Source of the DNA: Phycomyces nitens
Taxonomy: Eukaryota > Mucoromycota > Mucoromycetes > Mucorales > Phycomycetaceae
DNA length: 64,000 bases
Assembly: GCA_022702545.1 (NCBI GenBank)
Contig: JAHRBC010000001.1
Coordinates: forward strand, 6,820,001 to 6,884,000
Direction of reading: 5' to 3'
This document shows positions 49,901 through 61,900 of the stretch, piece after piece (position 1 is the first letter of the stretch; every line of letters starts with the position of its first letter). The notes beneath the pieces were generated by a model. The model searched no databases and was not told the DNA's origin. It saw nothing but the letters and a program-made list of their open reading frames with translations. The position numbers and the translations under genes were made by a program.

Positions 49901-52900
49901 TCCTTGACAACATTCTCACCACCCTCCTTCACACGTTCGGCAATCTTTCTTGTCACAATAGTAAACCATCCGATTGTTTCACGCTTGGTATCTTCAATGA
50001 TGGCAATAGCATCCTCGTTCTTCTTCTTGATCAACTGAAGATCCTGGCATTTCTTAGGCTTAGGCTGTTTCTTGGTGTCTTCCAAGACAATAAGGGTCTC
50101 TTTAACCTTAACTTCCTCCACAGGCTTCTCGACAGGCTTCTTTCTATCCTCTGAAATAATATCAGTTGCAACAGCTGTAACACCGCCAATTGCAAATGAG
50201 GTCTTGATAACCTTCTCCACAATAGTTTCCTCGACAGTCTTTGGCTTAACGGACTCGGGCTTGTCTTCCTCGCAAATGATAACCTCGGATGTCTCCTTCG
50301 TGAAAGTGGGCTTATCTTGGGTATCAATGGTCTCAATAACAGTAACAGTTTCCTTGGTTTCCTTGACAGTCTTGGTGATATCATCTACAGTCTTTGGCTT
50401 CTCGGACTCGGTAATCTCAACACGCTTGACATGATCGTCAGTGATGGTCTCCTTGACAGTCTCGTAATGAGTGGTGATGTGCTCATGGGTCTTGTCAGTA
50501 ATGGTCTGGAGCTTCTCAGTAACATCTTCAGGCTTGTCCTTGTGAGCAATGGCGGTCTCCTTGACTTCGGTCAAAGTAACCTTGGCGGTCTCCTTCATCG
50601 AATCAATGGCAGAAACGAGCTTGTCCTGCTCCTCCTTGGTGGGCTTGCGGCCGTTGACCTTGGATACCTGTGTAATAACCTTCTCCTTGGCTTCCTCACA
50701 GATACGGTCAAGCTCCTTCTCGGAAGTGACAGTAGCATGCTCAATGCCGCGCTCAACAGTGGTGGGCTTGTCATTCTCGTCAGTTGGGCTAGTGAAGCGG
50801 TTAACCAAGCCAGACAACCAGCCGGAAACGGTCTTGTTGGTCTCCTCAACAATGGTGAGTCCATGTTCAGCACCTTCTGAAATGACTACCTCCTTGGGAG
50901 CAATCTCGCGAGTCTTGGTCTCGGGCTTCTTCTCGACGACCTTGACGCCTTCGACAACGACAGTTTCCTTGGTAACCTCCTCAATGACAGTGGTAATGTC
51001 CTTGACAGTGGGCTTCTCGGTCACAGGTTTGACACCATCGACAACGACAACAGTCTCCTCGGTAGTCTCGCGTACGGTGACAGTGGGCTTCTCCTCAGTC
51101 TCAGGCTTAACACCTTCAACAACAGTAATAGAAGTTGTGGTCTCCTCAATGGTCTTGACAACATCCTCAACGACTTCGGGCTTCTCGGAAGTAGGCTTGA
51201 CACCACGGATCACAGTGATCTCTTCTACAACCTCGGTGACAGTGGGCTTGTCCTCGGTGACCTCGATACCCTCAACGATAACGAAAGTCTTCTCAATCTC
51301 CTCCACAACGGTGGTGATCTCCTTGACGGTGGGCTTCTCGTGGATGATCTTGACACCTTCAACAACGATAACCTTACCCTCTTCGGTCTCCTTCACAACG
51401 AATGTGGGCTTGTCACCAATGGTCTCGAGACCCTCCAAAACAATGGCAGTGGATTCAGTGTCCTCGATAACAGTGGTAACATCTTCAACAACGGTGGGCT
51501 GCTCGTCGATGAACTCAACATCTTCAATCACAACAATGGTACCCTCCTTGGTCTCCTTGGTGACAATCTTGGGCTTCTTGCCGGTGATCTTGATACCCTC
51601 AACAATAACAGAAGTCTTCTCAATGGTCTCAAAGACCTTCTTGATATCCTTGACAGTGGGCTTCTCAGTGACAGGCTTGACACCCTCAACGACAACAACT
51701 GTTCCTTCGGTGGTCTCGCGAACAACAACAGTGGGCTTGTCTTCGGTGACTTCGACACCTTCGATCACAGTGGTGGTGGTTGTGGTCTCGATGGTCTTGC
51801 GGACATCTTCGACAACTTCGGGCTTCTCAGAGGTAGGCTTGACACCTTCGACAATGATGGTCTCGGTTGTCTCGGTGGTGACAGTGGGCTTCTCACCTTC
51901 GATAACCTCGATGCCTTCAATCACAACTGACTCCTTGGTTACTTCCTCAACCACGGTTGTAATATCCTTGACGGTTGGAACCTCCTTGGTCTTCTTGACA
52001 CCCTCGACGACAACGCTAGTTTCTTCAGTAGTCTCAGTAACCTCAGTGACCTCGGTAACAGTGGGCTTGTCTTCGGTGACCTCAACACCATCAATTACAG
52101 TCAACGTAGTTTCGGTTTCCTTGATAGTCTTGACAACATCCTCAACAACCTTGGGCTTCTCGGAGGTCTGTTCAACATCGCGAACAACGATAGTCTCCTT
52201 TACAACCTCAGTCACAGTTGGCTTCTCAGACTCAGTGACCTCAACACGCTTGACATGATCGTCAGTGATGGTCTCCTTGACAGTCTCGTAATGAGTGGTG
52301 ATGTGCTCATGGGTCTTGTCAGTAATGGTCTGGAGCTTCTCAGTAACATCTTCAGGCTTGTCCTTGTGAGCAATGGCGGTCTCCTTGACTTCGGTCAAAG
52401 TAACCTTGGCGGTCTCCTTCATAGAATCAATGGCAGAAACGAGCTTGTCCTGCTCCTCCTTGGTGGGCTTGCGGCCGTTGACCTTGGATACCTGTGTAAT
52501 AACCTTCTCCTTGGCTTCCTCACAGATACGGTCAAGCTCCTTCTCAGAAGTGACGGTGGCATGCTCAATGCCGCGCTCAACAGTGGTGGGCTTGTCACCC
52601 TCGTCGGTTGGGCTAGTGAAGCGGTTAACCAAGCCAGACAACCAGCCGGAAACAGTCTTGTTGGTCTCCTCAACAATGGTGAGTCCATGTTCAGCACCTT
52701 CTGAAATGACTACCTCCTTGGGAGCAATCTCACGTGTCTTGGTCTCAGGCTTCTTCTCGACGACCTTGACGCCTTCAAGAACGACAGTCTCCTCGGTGAC
52801 CTCCTCAATGACGGTGGTAATGTCCTTGACAGTGGGCTTCTCGTTCACAGGTTTGACACCATCGACAACGACAACAGTCTCCTCGGTAGTCTCGCGTACG

Positions 52901-55900
52901 GTGACAGTGGGCTTCTCCTCAGTCTTAGGCTTAACACCTTCAACAACAGTAATAGAAGTTGTGGTCTCCTCAATGGTCTTGACAACATCCTCAACGACTT
53001 CGGGCTTCTCGGAAGTAGGCTTGACACCGCGGATCACAGTGATCTCTTCTACAACCTCGGTGACAGTGGGCTTGTCCTCGGTGACCTCGATACCCTCAAC
53101 GATAACGAAAGTCTTCTCAATCTCCTCCACAACGGTGGTGATCTCCTTGACGGTGGGCTTCTCGTGGATGATCTTGACACCTTCAACAACGATAACCTTA
53201 CCCTCTTCGGTCTCCTTCACAACGAATGTGGGCTTGTCTCCAATGGTCTCGAGACCCTCCAAAACAATGGCAGTGGATTCAGTGTCCTCGATAACAGTAG
53301 TAACATCTTCAACAACTGTGGGCTGCTCGTCGATGAACTCAACATCTTCAATCACAACAATGGTACCCTCTTTGGTCTCCTTGGTGACAATCTTGGGCTT
53401 CTTGCCGGTGATCTTGATACCCTCAACGATAACAGAAGTCTTCTCAATGGTCTCAAAGACCTTCTTGATATCCTTGACAGTGGGCTTCTCAGTGACAGGC
53501 TTGACACCCTCAACGACAACAACTGTTCCTTCGGTGGTCTCGCGAACAACAACAGTGGGCTTGTCTTCGGTGACTTCGACACCTTCGATCACAGTGGTGG
53601 TGGTTGTGGTCTCGATGGTCTTGCGGACATCTTCGACAACTTCGGGCTTCTCAGAGGTAGGCTTGACACCTTCGACAATGATGGTCTCGGTTGTCTCGGT
53701 GGTGACAGTGGGTTTCTCACCTTCGATAACCTCGATACCTTCAATCACAACAGACTCCTTGGTTACTTCCTCAACCACGGTTGTGATATCCTTGACGGTT
53801 GGAACCTCCTTGGTCTTCTTGACACCTTCGACGACAACAGTAGTTTCTTCAGTAGTCTCAGTGACCTCAGTGACCTCGGTAACAGTGGGCTTGTCCTCGG
53901 TGACCTCAACACCATCAATTACAGTCAAAGTTGTTTCGGTTTCCTTGATAGTCTTGACAACATCCTCAACGACCTTGGGCTTGTCCTCAACAACCTCAAC
54001 ATCCTTGACAACAATTACCTGTTTGACAATCTCCTCTACAGTGGAAGGCTTGTCAGAGACCCGCTCCTCCCTTTCAACGACCTTGATGCCTTCAAGAACG
54101 ACAGTCTCCTTGGTGACCTCCTCAATGACAGTGGTAATGTCCTTGACAGTGGGCTTCTCGGTCACAGGCTTGACACCTTCGACAACGACAACAGTCTCCT
54201 CGGTAGTCTCGCGTACGGTGACAGTGGGCTTCTCCTCAGTCTTAGGCTTAACACCTTCAACAACAGTAATAGAAGTTGTGGTCTCCTCAATGGTCTTGAC
54301 AACATCCTCAACGACTTCGGGCTTCTCGGAAGTAGGCTTGACACCACGGATCACAGTGACCTCCTCTACAACCTCGGTGACAGTGGGCTTGTCCTCGGTA
54401 ACCTCGATACCCTCAACGATAACGAAAGTCTTCTCAATCTCCTCCACAACGGTGGTGATCTCCTTGATGGTGGGCTTCTCGTGGATGATCTTGACACCTT
54501 CAACAACGATAACCTTACCCTCTTCGGTCTCCTTCACAACGAATGTGGGCTTGTCGCCAATGGTCTCGAGACCCTCCAAAACAATGGCAGTGGATTCAGT
54601 GTCCTCGATAACAGTGGTAACATCTTCAACAACGGTGGGCTGCTCGTCGATGAACTCAACATCCTCAATCACAACAATGGTACCCTCCTTGGTCTCCTTG
54701 GTGACAATCTTGGGCTTCTTGCCGGTGATCTTGATACCCTCAACGATAACAGAAGTCTTCTCAATGGTCTCAAAGACCTTCTTGATATCCTTGACAGTGG
54801 GCTTCTCAGTGACAGGCTTGACACCCTCAACGACAACAACTGTTCCTTCGGTGGTCTCGCGAACAACAACAGTGGGCTTGTCTTCGGTGACTTCGACACC
54901 TTCAATCACAGTGGTGGTGGTTGTGGTCTCGATGGTCTTGCGGACATCTTCGACAACTTCGGGCTTCTCAGAGGTAGGCTTGACACCTTCGACAATGATG
55001 GTCTCGGTTGTCTCGGTGGTGACAGTGGGCTTCTCACCTTCGATAACCTCGATGCCTTCAATCACAACTGACTCCTTGGTTACTTCCTCGACAACAGTTG
55101 TGATATCCTTGACGGTTGGAACCTCCTCGGTCTTCTTGACACCTTCGACGACAACGGTAGTCTCTTCAGTAGTCTCAGTGACCTCAGTAACCTCGGTAAC
55201 AGTGGGCTTGTCTTCGGTGACCTCAACACCATCAATTACAGTCAAAGTAGTTTCCGTTTCCTTGATAGTCTTGACAACATCCTCAACAACCTTGGGCTTC
55301 TCGGAGGTCTGTTCAACATCGCGAACAACGATAGTTTCCTTTACAACCTCAGTCACAGTTGGCTTCTCAGACTCGGTGATCTCAACACGCTTGACATGAT
55401 CGTCAGTGATAGTCTCCTTGACAGTCTCGTAATGAGTGGTGATGTGCTCATGGGTCTTGTCAGTAATGGTCTGGAGCTTCTCAGTAACATCTTCAGGCTT
55501 GTCCTTGTGAGCAATGGCAGTCTCCTTGACTTCGGTCAAAGTAACCTTGGCGGTCTCCTTCATCGAATCGATGGCAGAAACGAGCTTGTCCTGCTCCTCC
55601 TTGGTGGGCTTGCGGCCGTTGACCTTGGATACCTGTGTAATAACCTTCTCCTTGGCTTCCTCACAGATACGGTCAAGCTCCTTCTCAGAAGTGACGGTGG
55701 CATGCTCAATGCTACGCCCAACAGTGGTGGGCTTGTCACCCTCGTCGGTTGGGCTAGTGAAGCGGTTAACCAAGCCAGACAACCAGCCGGAAACAGTCTT
55801 GTTGGTCTCCTCAACAATGGTGAGTCCATGTTCAGCACCTTCTGAAATGACTACCTCCTTGGGAGCAATCTCGCGAGTCTTGGTCTCGGGCTTCTTCTCG

Positions 55901-58900
55901 ACGACCTTGACGCCTTCGACAACGACAGTCTCCTCGGTAACCTCCTCAATAACAGTGGTAATGTCCTTGACAGTGGGCTTCTCGTTCACAGGTTTGACAC
56001 CATCGACAACGACAACAGTCTCCTCGGTAGTCTCGCGTACGGTGACAGTGGGCTTCTCCTCAGTCTCAGGCTTAACACCTTCAACCACAGTGATGGAAGT
56101 TGTGGTCTCCTCAATGGTCTTGACAATATCCTCAACGACTTCGGGCTTCTCGGAAGTAGGCTTGACACCACGGATCACAGTGATCTCTTCTACAACCTCG
56201 GTGACAGTGGGCTTGTCCTCGGTGACCTCGATACCCTCGACAATAACGAAAGTCTTCTCAATCTCCTCCACAACGGTGGTGATCTCCTTGATGGTGGGCT
56301 TCTCGTGGATGATCTTGACACCTTCAACAACGATAACCTTACCCTCTTCGGTCTCCTTCACAACGAATGTGGGCTTGTCGCCAATGGTCTCGAGACCCTC
56401 CAAAACAATGGCAGTGGATTCAGTGTCCTCGATAACAGTGGTAACATCTTCAACAACGGTGGGCTGCTCGTCGATGAACTCAACATCCTCAATCACAACA
56501 ATGGTACCCTCTTTGGTCTCCTTGGTGACAATCTTGGGCTTCTTGCCGGTGATCTTGATACCCTCAACGATAACAGAAGTCTTCTCAATGGTCTCAAAGA
56601 CCTTCTTGATATCCTTGACAGTGGGCTTCTCAGTGACAGGCTTGACACCCTCAACGACAACAACTGTTCCTTCGGTGGTCTCGCGAACAACAACAGTGGG
56701 CTTGTCTTCGGTGACTTCGACACCTTCAATCACAGTGGTGGTGGTTGTGGTCTCGATGGTCTTGCGGACATCTTCGACAACTTCGGGCTTCTCAGAGGTA
56801 GGCTTGACACCTTCGACAATGATGGTCTCCGTTGTCTCGGTGGTGACAGTGGGTTTCTCACCTTCGATAACCTCGATGCCTTCAATCACAACTGACTCCT
56901 TGGTTACTTCCTCAACCACGGTTGTGATATCCTTGACGGTTGGAACCTCCTTGGTCTTCTTGACACCTTCGACGACAACAGTAGTTTCTTCAGTAGTCTC
57001 AGTGACCTCAGTGACCTCGGTAACAGTGGGCTTGTCCTCGGTGACCTCAACACCATCAATTACAGTCAAAGTTGTTTCGGTTTCCTTGATAGTCTTGACA
57101 ACATCCTCAACGACCTTGGGCTTGTCCTCAACAATTTCAACATCCTTGACAACGATTACCTGTTTGACAATCTCCTCTACAGTGGAAGGCTTGTCAGACA
57201 CTGGCTTCTCCTCTTCAACGACCTTGATGCCTTCAACAACGACAGTCTCCTTGGTGACCTCCTCAATGACAGTGGTAATGTCCTTGACAGTGGGCTTCTC
57301 GGTCACAGGTTTGACACCTTCGACAACGACAACAGTCTCCTCGGTAGTCTCGCGTACGGTGACAGTGGGCTTCTCCTCAGTCTTAGGCTTAACACCTTCA
57401 ACAACAGTAATGGAAGTTGAGGTCTCCTCAATGGTCTTGACAACATCCTCAACGACTTCGGGCTTCTCAGAAGTAGGCTTGACACCGCGGATCACAGTGA
57501 TCTCTTCTACAACCTCGGTGACAGTGGGCTTGTCCTCGGTGACCTCGATACCCTCAACGATAACGAAAGTCTTCTCAATCTCCTCCACAACGGTGGTGAT
57601 CTCCTTGACGGTGGGCTTCTCGTGGATGATCTTGACACCTTCAACAACGATAACCTTACCCTCTTCGGTCTCCTTCACAACGAATGTGGGCTTGTCGCCA
57701 ATGGTCTCGAGACCCTCCAAAACAATGGCAGTGGATTCAGTGTCCTCGATAACAGTGGTAACATCTTCAACAACGGTGGGCTGCTCGTCGATGAACTCAA
57801 CATCTTCAATCACAACAATGGTACCCTCCTTGGTCTCCTTGGTGACAATCTTGGGCTTCTTGCCGGTGATCTTGATACCCTCAACGATAACAGAAGTCTT
57901 CTCAATGGTCTCAAAGACCTTCTTGATATCCTTGACAGTGGGCTTCTCAGTGACAGGCTTGACACCCTCAACGACAACAACTGTTCCTTCGGTGGTCTCG
58001 CGAACAACAACAGTGGGCTTGTCTTCGGTGACTTCGACACCTTCAATCACAGTGGTGGTGGTTGTGGTCTCGATGGTCTTGCGGACATCTTCGACAACTT
58101 CGGGCTTCTCAGAGGTAGGCTTGACACCTTCGACAATGATGGTCTCGGTTGTCTCGGTGGTGACAGTGGGCTTCTCACCTTCGATAACCTCGATGCCTTC
58201 AATCACAACTGACTCCTTGGTTACTTCCTCGACAACAGTTGTGATATCCTTGACGGTTGGAACCTCCTCGGTCTTCTTGACACCTTCGACGACAACGGTA
58301 GTCTCTTCAGTAGTCTCAGTGACCTCAGTAACCTCGGTAACAGTGGGCTTGTCTTCGGTGACCTCAACACCATCAATTACAGTCAAAGTAGTTTCCGTTT
58401 CCTTGATAGTCTTGACAACATCCTCAACAACCTTGGGCTTCTCGGAGGTCTGTTCAACATCGCGAACAACGATAGTTTCCTTTACAACCTCAGTCACAGT
58501 TGGCTTCTCAGACTCGGTGATCTCAACACGCTTGACATGATCGTCAGTGATAGTCTCCTTGACAGTCTCGTAATGAGTGGTGATGTGCTCATGGGTCTTG
58601 TCAGTAATGGTCTGGAGCTTCTCAGTAACATCTTCAGGCTTGTCCTTGTGAGCAATGGCGGTCTCCTTGACTTCGGTCAAAGTAACCTTGGCGGTCTCCT
58701 TCATAGAATCAATGGCAGAAACGAGCTTGTCCTGCTCCTCCTTGGTGGGCTTGCGGCCGTTGACCTTGGATACCTGTGTAATAACCTTCTCCTTGGCTTC
58801 CTCACAGATACGGTCAAGCTCCTTCTCAGAAGTGACGGTGGCATGCTCAATGCCGCGCTCAACAGTGGTGGGCTTGTCACCCTCGTCGGTTGGGCTAGTG

Positions 58901-61900
58901 AAGCGGTTAACCAAGCCAGACAACCAGCCGGAAACAGTCTTGTTGGTCTCCTCAACAATGGTGAGTCCATGTTCAGCACCTTCTGAAATGACTACCTCCT
59001 TGGGAGCAATCTCACGTGTCTTGGTCTCAGGCTTCTTCTCGACGACCTTGACGCCTTCAAGAACGACAGTCTCCTCGGTGACCTCCTCAATGACGGTGGT
59101 AATGTCCTTGACAGTGGGCTTCTCGTTCACAGGTTTGACACCATCGACAACGACAACAGTCTCCTCGGTAGTCTCGCGTACGGTGACAGTGGGCTTCTCC
59201 TCAGTCTTAGGCTTAACACCTTCAACAACAGTAATAGAAGTTGTGGTCTCCTCAATGGTCTTGACAACATCCTCAACGACTTCGGGCTTCTCGGAAGTAG
59301 GCTTGACACCGCGGATCACAGTGATCTCTTCTACAACCTCGGTGACAGTGGGCTTGTCCTCGGTGACCTCGATACCCTCAACGATAACGAAAGTCTTCTC
59401 AATCTCCTCCACAACGGTGGTGATCTCCTTGACGGTGGGCTTCTCGTGGATGATCTTGACACCTTCAACAACGATAACCTTACCCTCTTCGGTCTCCTTC
59501 ACAACGAATGTGGGCTTGTCACCAATGGTCTCGAGACCCTCCAAAACAATGGCAGTGGATTCAGTGTCCTCGATAACAGTGGTAACATCTTCAACAACGG
59601 TGGGCTGCTCGTCGATGAACTCAACATCTTCAATCACAACAATGGTACCCTCCTTGGTCTCCTTGGTGACAATCTTGGGCTTCTTGCCGGTGATCTTGAT
59701 ACCCTCAACAATAACAGAAGTCTTCTCAATGGTCTCAAAGACCTTCTTGATATCCTTGACAGTGGGCTTCTCAGTGACAGGCTTGACACCCTCAACGACA
59801 ACAACTGTTCCTTCGGTGGTCTCGCGAACAACAACAGTGGGCTTGTCTTCGGTGACTTCGACACCTTCAATCACAGTGGTGGTGGTTGTGGTCTCGATGG
59901 TCTTGCGGACATCTTCGACAACTTCGGGCTTCTCAGAGGTAGGCTTGACACCTTCGACAATGATGGTCTCGGTTGTCTCGGTGGTGACAGTGGGCTTCTC
60001 ACCTTCGATAACCTCGATGCCTTCAATCACAACTGACTCCTTGGTTACTTCCTCGACAACAGTTGTGATATCCTTGACGGTTGGAACCTCCTCGGTCTTC
60101 TTGACACCTTCGACGACAACGGTAGTCTCTTCAGTAGTCTCAGTGACCTCGGTAACCTCGGTAACAGTGGGCTTGTCTTCGGTGACCTCAACACCATCAA
60201 TTACAGTCAAAGTAGTTTCCGTTTCCTTGATAGTCTTGACAACATCCTCAACAACCTTGGGCTTCTCGGAGGTCTGTTCAACATCGCGAACAACGATAGT
60301 TTCCTTTACAACCTCAGTCACAGTTGGCTTCTCAGACTCGGTGATCTCAACACGCTTGACATGATCATCAGTGATGGTCTCCTTGACAGTCTCGTAATGA
60401 GTGGTGATGTGCTCATGGGTTTTGTCAGTAATGGTCTGGAGCTTCTCAGTAACATCTTCAGGCTTGTCCTTGTGAGCAATGGCAGTCTCCTTGACTTCGG
60501 TCAAAGTAACCTTGGCGGTCTCCTTCATCGAATCAATGGCAGAAACGAGCTTGTCCTGCTCTTCCTTGGTGGGCTTGTGGCCGTTGACCTTGGATACCTG
60601 TGTAATAACCTTCTCCTTGGCTTCCTCACAGATACGGTCAAGCTCCTTCTCGGAAGTGACGGTGGCATGCTCAATGCTACGCTCAACAGTGGTGGGCTTG
60701 TCATTCTCGTCAGCTGGGCTAGTGAAGCGGTTAACCAAGCCAGACAACCAGCCGGATACGGTCTTGTTGGTCTCCTCAACAATGGTGAGTCCATGTTCAG
60801 CACCTTCTGAAATGACTACCTCCTTGGGAGCAATCTCACGTGTCTTGGTCTCAGGCTTCTTCTCGACGACCTTGACGCCTTCAAGAACGACAGTCTCCTC
60901 GGTAACCTCCTCAATAACAGTGGTAATGTCCTTGACAGTGGGCTTCTCGGTCACAGGTTTGACACCTTCGACAACGACAACAGTCTCCTCGGTAGTCTCG
61001 CGTACGGTGACAGTGGGCTTCTCCTCAGTCTCAGGCTTGACACCTTCAACAACAGTGATGGAAGTTGTGGTCTCCTCAATGGTCTTGACAACATCCTCAA
61101 CGACTTCGGGCTTCTCGGAAGTAGGCTTGACACCACGGATCACAGTGATCTCTTCTACAACCTCGGTGACAGTGGGCTTGTCCTCGGTGACCTCGATACC
61201 CTCAACGATAACGAAAGTCTTCTCAATCTCCTCCACAACGGTGGTGATCTCCTTGATGGTGGGCTTCTCGTGGATGATCTTGACACCTTCAACAACGATA
61301 ACCTTACCCTCTTCGGTGTCCTTCACAACAAATGTGGGCTTGTCGCCAATGGTCTCGAGACCCTCCAAAACAATGGCAGTGGATTCAGTGTCCTCGATAA
61401 CAGTGGTAACATCTTCAACAACGGTGGGCTGCTCGTCGATGAACTCAACATCCTCAATCACAACAATGGTACCCTCCTTGGTCTCCTTGGTGACAATCTT
61501 GGGCTTCTTGCCGGTGATCTTGATACCCTCAACGATAACAGAAGTCTTCTCAATGGTCTCAAAGACCTTCTTGATATCCTTGACAGTGGGCTTCTCAGTG
61601 ACAGGCTTGACACCCTCAACGACAACAACTGTTCCTTCGGTGGTCTCGCGAACAACAACAGTGGGTTTGTCTTCGGTGACTTCGACACCTTCGATCACAG
61701 TGGTGGTGGTTGTGGTCTCGATGGTCTTGCGGACATCTTCGACAACTTCGGGCTTCTCAGAGGTAGGCTTGACACCTTCGACAATGATGGTCTCGGTTGT
61801 CTCGGTGGTGACAGTGGGTTTCTCACCTTCGATAACCTCGATGCCTTCAATCACAACTGACTCCTTGGTTACTTCCTCGACAACAGTTGTGATATCCTTG

